In this document: piece after piece, positions 22,536 through 32,760 of the stretch | How the letters are laid out: every line of letters begins with the position of its first letter | How positions within the stretch are numbered: position 1 is the stretch's first letter | Assembly: GCA_030844895.1 (NCBI GenBank) | Contig: CM061233.1 | Coordinates: 92,403,563 to 92,467,562, forward strand | Origin: Ambrosia x helenae | Lineage: Eukaryota; Streptophyta; Magnoliopsida; Asterales; Asteraceae | Reading direction: 5' to 3' | Length of the DNA stretch: 64,000 nucleotides | Notes under the pieces: generated by a model | What the model was told of the DNA's origin: nothing | What the model saw: the letters and a program-made list of their open reading frames with translations, nothing else | Databases searched by the model: none | Position numbers and translations under genes: made by a program

Positions 22536-25500
22536 TCTATACTACTTTATAAAGGATGAGTGATGTATCATTTAGTAATTTGCATTTACGTACAACTTAA
22601 GATGCAACATGCACAACATATTAAAGCATGAAATTCAAGGGTATTATGGGGATAGTTGTGACAATTAAGACACTTAAAGGGGCAATGTAGACATTTTACC
22701 ATCTCATGCTTTACAATATCAAAACACTTTTACAATACTACCCTCCTTCTTCCATCCCTACCCTCACAAACATCATTTGCCTTATGGTTTTCCTTCTTCA
22801 TTATTAATGTTACCAATGAATGTTTCATTCAAGAAGATGTTGGAAATTACAAAAATTTAATAATATGATGAATGGAATTTAATTGATTTTAGTGAAATTA
22901 TCAAGGAGACTCTTGAGTAGAGTTCTTTATTTCACATTATTAGAGTTTATGGCTCTAATTAAGTTAGTCTCTTCACTCATCCTTAGGTCTTGTATACATA
23001 GAAGACTTTGTGCCTCATTTGAAAGACTATAAAAAAAATACAAGAAAAATAAAGAAGAGGATTTATAAAAGAATTCTTGAAGAAGAAGAAAAACTTGACC
23101 CATAAGTTGGGAACTTATAGAGATAAGTTTTTCTATACTTGATTCCACCACATTTCCATTATTATTTGTTCAACAAGTTTTAACACCACGATTAAAAAGC
23201 ATTTATGTGCTTCTCGTAGTTTCTCTACTTAATGTTGGTTATGTTTCAATAAACCTCTATATTTATGTGTGTGTGTGTATGTTTATACATATAAACCAAA
23301 TGTAGCTGCCCTTTAGGAAGTTAATCTTTACTCATATATTTGTAGCTAATTTGATTCTTCATATCAACTTTAGTTGATGATCAGATTTACTTATGCCATT
23401 TTTTTAATGTCGTAGGTAGTATAGTCCAAATAGTGCTTCAAGTTCTCCGGTATGCTTTTGTAGTTTGATTTTTTTTCATGGGCCTTTATGAATGCCTTGA
23501 GTCCATAATCAGGCTTATTATCCAATCTGAGAATTAGCTTTATTAGTTGACAGTTTGACCCTATTTTGTCTGTGATACACCCATTGCAACAAAAAGTTAA
23601 TGTGTGTGCTTTGCAGGTTGTTTGGCAGGATGATATCGATCTAGACAATATGACATATGAGGTTTGCTATTTAGTGTTCATTGGTTAATGCTAATGTTAA
23701 GGTTTTCTTAATAAATTACAGCAAGAATGGATTTAAAATACCCTTGTTTAATTCGTGCAGGAATTACTTAATTAGGCGAGGCTATTGGGACTGAGAGTCG
23801 GGGTCTTTCTGAAGATCTTATTAATTCACTTCCAACTACAAGATACAAGTCGGGCGGCTTCTTTTTGAGGAAAAAATCTGGAGAGAGGTAAGTTTGGGTT
23901 AAAAAATTTTTTTTATGTTTCTCTTTGTTCTTTCTCTATTATATTTATGAATCATTATAGTTTGATTATTAAAATGAATGAATGTGTGACAAAAGGTGGA
24001 TGCTGATACACTAAACTTACCAAATTTATTGACTACATATAGAGAAAAGATCAAGACACCAACAGTCAACATGTCTCTTTGTGAAAAAGAATTTTTAAAA
24101 TGATGTTAGGCAAGTTATTAAGATGTGTTACTATTACTCTGTATAAGATTATTTTCATTTGAGTCATTCGACTCCATATGTTGTGCTGCTAATCTGCTAT
24201 TACTCTTGTAATAATGAGATATTAGTGATATTTATTTCTTACCAGCATACTCAGTTAATATTCGGGCGAACCTTGGAGCAACGTCCATGACAGATTTATA
24301 AGTTTTTTTTGTCATTAGGTGCCTAAATGGAACACGTTAGAAAGAACTAAGTAATTCCAAAACGGGTCTTTTAAAAGCTAAATTCACAATTAAAATATAT
24401 AAGTTAAATGGTTCCTTGATCATCAATAAGGTTGTCTTCCTCTCTTTGTTAGTCTTTTTTTTTTCCTAATTAAAAATTAAAATTCAAATTAGTTCTTCTT
24501 AATAATATTAGTAAGAAACATACAGCCAACAAATAAATTGGATGCATTAGTATAGTAAATGGGAAATAGTGTACCTTGATATTGTGTTGTATTATCATCA
24601 ACCGCTGATAGCATTGAGAAACTAAAACCAAAGGTTTAGTTGTTGGAAGTTAATCTAAAATTTTAATATACACATATCATGCCTATATTGGAACGACAAC
24701 CCAAGACCATGCTTGCTCAGCTTGGCCACCGGCTTTGCCCTTTTTTGTTAAAACTCCTATATATTAAAAAATATGTTTGTATGCATTTCTTTTTTAAAAT
24801 AAAGATGAAAAATTAGAACATGTCTATACGACATGGCAATGTATGTGATCCTAATCATTGAAATTTTTTGTAGGTAAGAAGTTGCTTGATTGAGAATATA
24901 AATCAAAATTTTTAATATTTATAAATCAAATATCCTTGTGTCCTATGGACAACATCCACAAGCTGCAACACCCGTTGTAGTGGATTAAAGGAGAAATCCT
25001 AAAATGTTCATCTTCTCCAATTTTTGACTTTATGTGTAATGTTATGCAACACCCATTGTAATGGATTGAAGTTCATACTTGTTACTTTGTATTGATTAAC
25101 AATGCACTTGTATCAAGTGTTTAAAACGATATATTTACACTATACCTAGAATGTAACACACATTGATTAGGTATGACATATTTTCTCCATGTTACAACGT
25201 AACCATCTACCCAGAATGTCTAATGGGTAAAAAAGAGGCCGACCCAATCCAACTGCCTCACTTACACTATGAAATAAATGTAACAAGTGATAAGCACTAG
25301 CCAAAATTTGAGTGATACCACTCAATGGAAGTACATCGACAATCACCCTTTCCTTGGAACTTTAAGAAGAAATGGCCCCACCTGAAATGGACAAAATCAT
25401 GCCCATTATTTCCTACAGTTACGATTTGTATAAGAACCATTCCTTTACTAAACGTTACTTCTTTTCATTCCTTACTCACGGGAATTCATTACGTAGGTAT

Positions 25501-25637
25501 TCCACACAAGGCACATAACCAAACATAAAACGAAACGTTGAAAAACAAACAAAGTGCTGCAAAACGTGAAACCCGTCGCGCAACGTGCGGGAAAAAAAGC
25601 ATAAATACCCGCCGCAACGCGCGGGCCTTCCCACTAG
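22536..25637 (+). mobile_element. Helitron, non-autonomous, 3.1 kb, with captured gene exons
   Basis: The 5' end TCTATACTACTTTATAAAGG starts with TC after an A. The 3' end has the hairpin CCCGCCGCAACGCGCGGG (25608-25625), then CCTTCCCACTAG, followed by T. TC start, GC-rich terminal hairpin, CTRR end and A-T insertion site are the Helitron hallmarks. A second hairpin-like CCCGTCGCGCAACGTGCGGG lies at 25572-25591. No Rep/helicase is encoded, so it is non-autonomous. It carries two exons of a BIG BROTHER-like gene (23617-23887). Confidence 0.92.
23617..23887 (+). pseudogene. BB-like: Captured exons of a BIG BROTHER-like RING E3 ligase gene
   Basis: Two exons with intact splice borders. Exon one (23617-23661, after TTTGCAG, before GTTTGC) encodes VVWQDDIDLDNMTYE. 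Exon two (23761-23887, after GTGCAG, before GTAAGT) encodes ELLN, then after a one-base deletion GEAIGTESRGLSEDLINSLP, then a stretch with RYKSGGFFLRKKSGE. This matches the conserved block just before the RING domain of BIG BROTHER and its relatives, ubiquitin ligases that limit organ size. The next exon, which would start the RING (CVIC), is not present. The frameshift and missing RING make it non-functional as a ligase. Capture by the surrounding Helitron is the natural explanation. Confidence 0.8.
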
Positions 25638-25951
25638 TAACAAATAGTGTTAATCATCATTCCTAATAGTTACTTCAAAGGTTATCCAATTATCAATCTT
25701 ACATAGAAAAGGGTAAAATAGTAAAAGTAAGTATAACTTCATTTATTAACCATGATATATTTTAATATTTTAATAAATTTTTTTAATAAAAAGTGAAAAT
25801 ATATTAACACCTTATAATTTAAATTGTAAATAATCATATGAAGTTTACATGGAGATAAAGCTGACCCTTTAGTCGCTTAGGCATATCCTGATAAATCTGA
25901 TAAAAATAGTTAAATGCCAAAATAAATTTATAGAAGGACTTAATGATTATG

Positions 25952-26136
25952 GTCCAAGATAGGAATTCGTGGAGGCTTAGGATTAAAGTTAAAGATTTTT
26001 AGGAGAAGAGTTCTTTTTGTGTCTGTGTTTTGTTTTTTTTAGGGATGGTCTCTGTGCATTTATGTTTTTTTGTTATTTCATGAGGTTATGTATGTACTTA
26101 TTCTTCTTTGTATTTTGGGTGTTTGTCTATCTATTT

Positions 26137-26170
<34 letters not shown>

Positions 26171-26322
26171 TGTGTTTGGTTCGAGTCAGGGGTCTCTCTA
26201 GAAGCAACCTCTCCGTCTCTAATGATGGGGGTAAGGTTTGCCTACATCTCACCCTCCCCGGACACTACTAATAGTGTCGTTATTTGTGGGATCTTCATGG
26301 GTACGGTTGTTGTTGTTGTACT
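25952..26322 (+). mobile_element. RTE-type LINE 3' fragment (retroposon) with 12-bp target duplication
   Basis: TTAATGATTATG flanks it at 25940-25951 and 26323-26334. The 3' part has the RTE/SINE-tail phrases GGTAAGGTTTGCCTACATCT and ACCCTCCCCGGAC, and ends in (GTT)n at 26305-26320. It is heavily 5'-truncated; a (TA)n microsatellite at 26139-26167 has expanded inside. The two overlapping ORFs at 26017-26326 are noncoding read-through. Confidence 0.75.
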
Positions 26323-26334
26323 TTAATGATTATG

Positions 26335-27393
26335 CGAATCGTAAACACTGATCAGTAGTAGTGAATGCAATTTGATTATGACAAATAAAATGTGATGCCT
26401 AAAGGGGTAAAAAATGTTTATGTCCCAGCTCAAAGTAGTTGTTGAATTATTTCTAACAATAGGTTTTATATAAATTAAAATTTGATTGATTATATTGTTT
26501 CATAAACTTGCGATTCTAGTAATGATTTAGTAGTAATTTAGATGTTTGTTATTCATTCTCTAAATAATATCATAGAAGTAATAATACACAATTTAAAAGA
26601 TAACAAAGTATAAATATAGACTTTGGTTTGTTTATATGTGACACAAAAACAATAATACATCAACATATAAAATAACAAAAATATGAAGGTTTTAACAAAA
26701 ATTGTTATATTGTTTTATTCTTAAAAAAAACAAAGGATGTGAAGTAAGTTGCTAAAAAATAATAATAAATAAATACACAAATAGTGGCATAAAGAAAAAA
26801 CTATGCTAACATAGTTATTAACATAAATAAACTCGTAAAAAGGAACATACGGTTAAATATTTATTTGGATGTAAACAAAAAGCAAAATAAACTACTAAAA
26901 TTAGTGAATTTGATATAAAGCAATCATAAGTTTTCCTTATATGAATGAAGAAGATGATGACGAATTCGAAAGGTATATATGTTTGAACTGTTAAAAATCA
27001 AAATGTGGTTGTTTATAAATAAAAATGTTAAGTGCGTAAATTAGGGAAAATGAATTTCTTTAAAAATGCCAAAACACATAATTGAGTGTTAGAATATTTA
27101 TTTTATTTTAAATATTCAAATTCTAAATTAAGTTTACCAGTTAAATTCGATATTAACCATTTAAGTTTTTGTAGACTTTGTTAGTGTGATCTAAGTAAAT
27201 AAATTTAAGTATGAAAACAAATATTTGAAATTTTAATTTTAAACATTTACTTGAGACTTTAATATTTTTTTATGATCCAAGTTTAAATCAATATAAAAAC
27301 TCAAATGAGAGGGAAAAGAGGAGGGAAAAGTAGGGATACTCCTATTAACTGATACGTGTCATCCAATGAGTTTTGTTTATTAGTAGTTATAGA
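26335..27393. other. AT-rich spacer without recognised features
   Basis: Low-complexity AT-rich sequence. I see no long frame, terminal repeat or RNA gene. Confidence 0.5.
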
Positions 27394-27960
27394 CTAGGTT
27401 ATCTACCCATGTGATCCACGGGTTGAACAATTTAAATTTAAAATGTACGAATATATAAATGTAATTAAGACAAATTAAATTACATAATATATTAAAACAT
27501 AATTTCTTAAAATAATAAAACTTAATAATAATTTGTCAAACATTGTAACAAATATAGTTTTAAACTTAGAGTGAAGGACCAAATTACTATAATGGGTTAA
27601 TTTAAGGTACACGATTTAAATTCAAATTAATAACATATAAAAACGTTATCTAAAAAGAATCAATAATTTTTATAACAATGTTTACTTCATTTAGTTAACG
27701 TTTTTAAGGTATGTCCAATAATTTATTTCTAATTTTGTATTAAAATATGATTATATTAGTTTATTTATAAAAATATAGTATAAATATATCAAATTGAATT
27801 TTGGTAAGTATATTAATAATCATAATTGTAATAGAAATCATAAAAAACGGAATGAATGAGGATTATTAAATAAAAAAAACAAATTAAAATAATTTTATTG
27901 TTTTGAATATAAAATGAGGGACTCATTTGTCCCTCATGTGTTTTCTATTATTAATATAGA
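27394..27960 (-). mobile_element. Short non-autonomous Helitron (567 bp)
   Basis: On the minus strand the 5' end reads TCTATATTAATAATAGAAAA and the 3' end has the hairpin ACCCGTGGATCACATGGGT followed by AGATAACCTAG and then T. These are Helitron termini. The exact 5' base is ambiguous by one or two 4-bp steps because it abuts a GATA microsatellite (27959-27970). The interior is AT-rich and noncoding. Confidence 0.75.
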
Positions 27961-27970
27961 TAGATAGATA

Positions 27971-28352
27971 ATAACATTAATTAGTATCTAAGGTGACTAG
28001 GACAACTGCAAATGCTATATATAGATTTAGTACTCTATTAGCAGAGGGGTGTGGGAGACGGTGAACCTACGTGTACTCTATTAGCACACCCCGTAGCCTT
28101 AAAATAAATTAATATAACTTAAAAACAATATTGAAGTATATTTAGAAGTTATTTACGTTTTTAAAGATGAGGAAAACAAAATAAAAATCAAGAATTGTTT
28201 TTGCCCCTCTTTAACAAAACTAACGTTTATATGTTAATACAGTCTCCTCTCTCGTCTTAGCAATTGATTAATTGTGATCAATGGTTTAGATTTTTTTTAT
28301 ACTTTTTGTTTGCTAAATCCCTCATTTTTCTGCAAAAAAAAAAAATAGAGAG
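27971..28352. other. Spacer
   Basis: Nothing recognised, apart from two copies of TACTCTATTAGCA at about 28031 and 28075 and an A-run before the MULE. Confidence 0.5.
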
Positions 28353-28943
28353 AATTACACAAATTGTCCTTTAGTTATTAACGAAATTTCACTCTCTGCA
28401 CTTTATGTTAATTTTTCACTTATTCTGTCCTTTATTTTCTAAATTTGCCACACCCTCTCTCCTTCAACCTAACTCCGTTAAAAAACCTAGTTAACTTTGA
28501 AACTAAATTTACACTTTTAGCCCCGATAAAGTAATAACATGTCATTTTAGAGTTAATTGCCAATTTAGTCCCTGAGGTTTGGCCAAAAATGTCTCTTTAG
28601 TCCATATAGTTTTTTTTTCTTATCTGTGTCCCCAAGGTTTTTCATTTTTGTCGCTTTCATCCAACCCCTAACTCCGTTAAGAAAAGTCAGTTAACTCAAG
28701 TGTATTTTGGTCACTTTGCATATATATCTCTTTTTTTTCCATTTTCATGAGAAACCTAACATGGACAACACAAGTGGTCGGCAGCATCTGTTTTGGTCAC
28801 CCTCTTTTTTCACTCTCTCTACCTTCATTCCACCATAACCAAAACCTAGAGATAGAAACCTTAAACATCTCCATTTCTAGAAAGAGAAAACACAAACCAA
28901 CCAAAACCCACTTCTAATATTGTATTATTTCTCCATTACCATC

Positions 28944-29262
28944 ATGAATGTTCATATCTATGGTGCATTGGGCATCTTATTCTTCATTTTCAACCTAATA
29001 CCATCGACCACCATCAACGTCGTTAACACCGTTAAATCAAGCTTTGTACTTGTAGCATTACTTGACTCACACTACACTGAGTTATCTGAACTCGTTGAGA
29101 AAGCTTTGTTACTACAAACCCTTGAAGAAATCGTCGCACATAACGAAGCTCTGACCCAACACTTAGATCCGGAGTTTAAAGGGTTCTTACTTGAACCCGT
29201 AACCTCAAATCTTTAAAGGATCTTTTACTCTTTCACTTCATTCCGTACCGGGTCGGGTCAGA
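28944..29262 (+). pseudogene. FLA-like: Captured fragment of a fasciclin-like arabinogalactan protein gene
   Basis: From the ATG at 28944 the frame gives a hydrophobic signal-like start (MNVHIYGALGILFFIFNLIP), then LLDSHYTELSELVEKALLLQ, NEAL, and LDPEFKGFLLEP. These match the start of the fasciclin domain in the FLA15-18 group, cell-wall or plasma-membrane glycoproteins. About ten residues between EEIVAH and NEAL are missing. A one-base deletion near 29199 shifts the frame, after which NLKSLKDLLLFHFIPYRVGS continues the family sequence. It ends soon after, so only the amino-terminal fifth or so is present. The 28790-28940 segment may be captured 5' UTR. It cannot make a normal FLA. Confidence 0.78.
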
Positions 29263-29483
29263 TCGTTTTGAGCAACAACATTATGATTCCTAAATGATTC
29301 TTGATGGGTTCGTAGCCTTTCGGTCAGTTGATTAGTATATTGAATGAAACTATCGACAGATTCCATAACAGTCTCTGTACCAAAGTCGTACATCAGAGCC
29401 GTGTAGTCGATTCCGAACACATCAATTATGCCCATCATCACATACGGGTCGATTAACCTGTGCACCATGTCTGAATGTTGCAA
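29238..29483 (-). pseudogene. Unidentified 81-codon open frame in Pack-MULE
   Basis: Runs on the opposite strand to the FLA fragment and overlaps its end by about 25 bp. It reads through non-repetitive, balanced sequence (for example GIDYTALMYDFGTETVMESV and FIQYTNQLTERLRTHQESF), unlike the AT-rich chance frames nearby. I do not recognise the family. It may be a second captured exon from a different gene, which would make the element chimeric. There is no evidence of expression. Confidence 0.3.
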
Positions 29484-30960
29484 ATTTAGATCGATATGAT
29501 TTGTTTAATGATTTGGGAATTTGGGTTTCAAATGAAAGAGAGATAAAGTGAAAGAGATTTAAATTTAAAATGAGTTTTTGGATGAAAATGGCAAAAAAAA
29601 AAGAGATATATATGCAAAGTGACCAAAATACCTCTGAGTTAACTGACTTTTCTTAACGGAGTCACGGGGTTGGATGAAAGTGACAAAAAATGAGAAATCT
29701 TGATGACACAGATGAGAAAAAAAATTGACTAAAGAGGCATTTTTGGCCAAACCTCAAAGACTAAATTGGCAATTAACTCGTCATTTTACGTAGTTATAGT
29801 TTCCAGTTCCTAATTCAAGCCTTTTTGAACCCTAAGCCTTAACCCAAAATCAATCGACGAAACTAAGGCACGACATGAAACGAAATCATAGGGATTTTAA
29901 ACTACAACAAATTTCGATCAAAACCATATAAAATAATCATACTAACCTGTTAGAAACGAGGTGTAAACGTCGATTAAAGGCTAGCGACTGTCGATTCCAT
30001 ATCGTCAAATTAGAGCTCGATTTGAATGTTTTCGTACAGAACATGTCGATTAGGATGCATGAATGTATTTATGGTCTCAATTTGTAGTATAATTGACTGA
30101 ACAACCAAGTGGGTTTGTTATAGGTATAATAATTCAACGGTGGCTTAATAATTGGGAATTTCAACATGTGATAAAGCGTATATGAGTGTCATTTTGAGCT
30201 GGAACCATGTGGTAGAAAATGGATCCAAGTTTGGGTGCAATTTGGAGGTGTAAGATCTGTTTTTGTTAACACAGGTCTAGTTATGTTTGGGGTTTTGACC
30301 CATTTTGCCATACGGTTTGCATCGGTTGGATTCGATATAAGTTTTTAACAAGTTTCGGTCAGGTTTCATGTTTGTCGAATTATGTTTGACGTGAATTCGC
30401 ATAACTTCGATTATATATATGTGTATGTTTATATATAAAATGAGTTTTTATAAAAACAAAATATGTTTTTCATCAATCGTTTTACTTCAAAATTATGGTT
30501 TATGGTACTTAACATGAACCTAAAAATATTCCCAATGACTTCTCATATAAAGTCTCCTATTTCGATTAAAATAATTCGTACAACGTACACGGTTATTACA
30601 GGTGGTCATGGGTACGTGATCAATGGTTCCCGGTGGTGGCGATGGCGATGGTTTAGTTGGTCAGAGATTTCTCCCACAACCGGATTATATATATTAATAA
30701 TATATATGTAACTAATTTACAGTTTTAGCCCTTAAAAAATAATAACTAGTTTAATAGAGGCTATAACTAGGCAAAATGACATGTTATTATTTTATAAGGG
30801 CTAAAGGTGTCAATTTAGTTTCAAAGTTAACCAGGTTTTTTAACGGAGTTAGGCTAAAGGACAGAGAGTTTAGCAAATTTAGAAAATAAAGGACAGAAGG
30901 AGTGAAAATGAAGGGCAAAGAGTACAATTTTGCTAATAACTAAAGGACAATCTGTGTAAT

Positions 30961-32760
30961 TGATGTGCCATTATTTACACATATAAAACATGCATAATTA
31001 GTCTCATAATAGGGAAAAATTGGGGTTAAATTGATAATTATAACTACTTAATTGTTCCTATTTGTGTTTCATAGGAAATTGGAGCTCCAACCCGAAAATA
31101 GATGGTTTTCTGGTAAAAACAGTTAAACCAGAGATTCATGGGAATACGAAACCCGAAGCATGTTCCAAGGATGTGTAAAGACCTTCGCGGGGCTTAAACG
31201 ATGATAAAATTGACCCGGGTTGACCAAGCACGCTGATGATCACTTGTACGAGGTCCCCGCGCACTAGAAGACAAACCAGCCAACTTGGGAGACAAGAAAA
31301 CTAGGTTTGTCAACCTGCACGCCTGTGCACACCATTGAGCACGCTCGTGCATGACCTGATGTACAGACAAGACAGATCCTGCAGCAACCGAACGTACGTG
31401 GGGCAGGTGCACGGTTGTGCACCATTCCAAAGCACGCCCGTGCTTGACTTGACAGCTCTATAAATTGCAAGCTCAACTCAATCATTTAGTGTTCCTTCTT
31501 GTGCCTTTTAGAGATTTCTTGGGCCAACTTCCAAGCTTCTTCCAGAGGTCTTGGGGTCTTTTGGGAGGCCTTAGGGCCATCTTAACACCCCCACCAAGGT
31601 TAGGATTCATCCTACCTTGATTATCTTGGCCGAGAATGGAACTGTAGGAGTAGTTTACATGCAATATACAACGAGGGTCGTGAGGATCACATTTGAGGCA
31701 AAGGATCAAGGATTTTGAAGGCTTGTCTATGAGTTAGAAACATTGATGTTCTTGTGTTGATTATCTATTATAGTTGTATCCGTCTAGTATCTTCCGTACA
31801 TATTCGATTTGTTAGACTTTTATATTATAGTAGTTTATTTTTAGTTATTTGGTGTGTTTATCTTCTTAACTAATTCATGTTTGTTTATCTTTGTGACAGG
31901 TTTAATTAGTGGTTAACTTAACAAAGTTTTAAAATCAACCTAAACTTAACTTATAAAACAAACTATCATGGGGTTCGTACGGCTTCTGGTAGCCCCTAGC
32001 TAGATCCAAGGCAAGAAAACCGGTAATGAGACTGATCCTTTGGGTTTCTGATATCCAAACCTGGTTCTAAGCAATGGCTTCTGAAGTGGACCAGACAAGT
32101 TTATGGTTTTTACCAGATGTGTGAGTGATCTTCTTGGCAAAGGGAGGATTACCTACGGGTGCACCAGTTATCTTCGGATTGCACACCTTTAGGATTATGT
32201 TCACCTTTGTTAAGCATTTCATTCATAGGCCTCGGGGGTTAAGGGTTGAATTTGTTAAGTCACAAAATCACTAAACCAAACTTATATTTATGTGATCAAT
32301 AAATAATTAAGTTGTCACTTATAAAGATAAATAAAACAACGATACTTTACCCAACTCTCGTTAGTACAACGCTGTTAACTTCTTAGAGGGTCCTCTATCA
32401 CACATGATGATGGCATGTGAGATCCTTCGGTACGGAAAGCGAGAGTTGAGAGAGGTGGAAGGGATTCCTGGTCGGAATTAAGCCTCTACATAAATAAAAG
32501 AAGGTAAATTAGAGAACCCAGTGCTTAAATGAGTGGCGTTGCGGTGGTTTGGGAAGTGCCTAACAAATAGGACTCAAGTTTTCCAAGAAGTTGCATGGCT
32601 AGTGTGAGTTAGGTAACACCACACTGTCAACCAGGAGAAGATCGGATTACGGGCTAGCAGTTCGAAGACACCTTTATGGGGACTCGTACACTTCCCCTGT
32701 GGATGACCCATAAAGTTGTCAAAACGTCATCTCTTGTTTATTTCTTTTCCCATCTCCCAA
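30961..32760 (+). mobile_element. LTR-retrotransposon LTR, probably Tat-like
   Basis: Starts TGATGTGCCATTATTTACAC exactly where the outer MULE ends, a form I associate with Tat-type LTR starts. A TATA box CTATAAATT (31458-31466) is preceded by an array of GCACGCCCGTGC-like words (31225-31445). Downstream are segments typical of long R/U5 regions. No end with a primer site was found and no coding sequence follows. The ORFs at 31194-31709 are LTR frames. Right boundary and clade are tentative. Confidence 0.5.
31225..31445 (+). repeat. GCACGCCCGTGC word array upstream of LTR TATA
   Basis: Six or more copies of the near-palindrome GCACGCYYGTGC, or half words GTGCACGG, at about 31228, 31318, 31339, 31408 and 31432, ending about 15 bp before the TATA box at 31458. 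A very similar word occurs at 40188-40390. Confidence 0.65.

Larger units (their letters stand above)
28550..29779. mobile_element. Inner Pack-MULE with perfect 9-bp target duplication
   Basis: The element starts GAGTTAATTGCCAATTTAG at 28550 and ends with the inverse at 29779. GTCATTTTA flanks it at 28541-28549 and 29780-29788. The TIRs are about 190 bp (28550-28745 and 29588-29779) and share phrases with the outer MULE (TCCGTTAAG, AGTTAACT), so the two belong to related families. It inserted inside the outer MULE's left TIR. Between the TIRs is gene-derived sequence rather than a transposase, making it a Pack-MULE of 1230 bp. Confidence 0.92.
28353..30960. mobile_element. Outer MULE with about 210-240 bp terminal inverted repeats
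   Basis: 28354-28549, continuing at 29789-29802, is the inverted counterpart of about 30721-30960. Shared blocks include ATTGTCCTTTAGTTATTA, GTCCTTTATTTTCTAAATTT, CCTAACTCCGTTAAAAAACC and AATAACATGTCATTTT. Long, diverged TIRs of this kind are typical of Mutator-like elements. The 9-bp duplication is not visible, perhaps because an LTR begins immediately at the right edge (30961). The left TIR is split by the inner MULE. The interior 29803-30720 shows no gene I recognise; the 82-codon frame at 30463-30711 has no domain. Confidence 0.75.

Noticed and set aside
30463..30711. 82-codon frame as a MULE transposase remnant
   Set aside because: It contains a Trp/Arg-rich low-complexity tail and none of the MULE transposase blocks.
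28353..30960. Nine-base target duplication for the outer MULE
   Set aside because: Flanks AATAGAGAG and TGATGTGCC do not match. The right flank is the start of an LTR, so the original duplication cannot be assessed.
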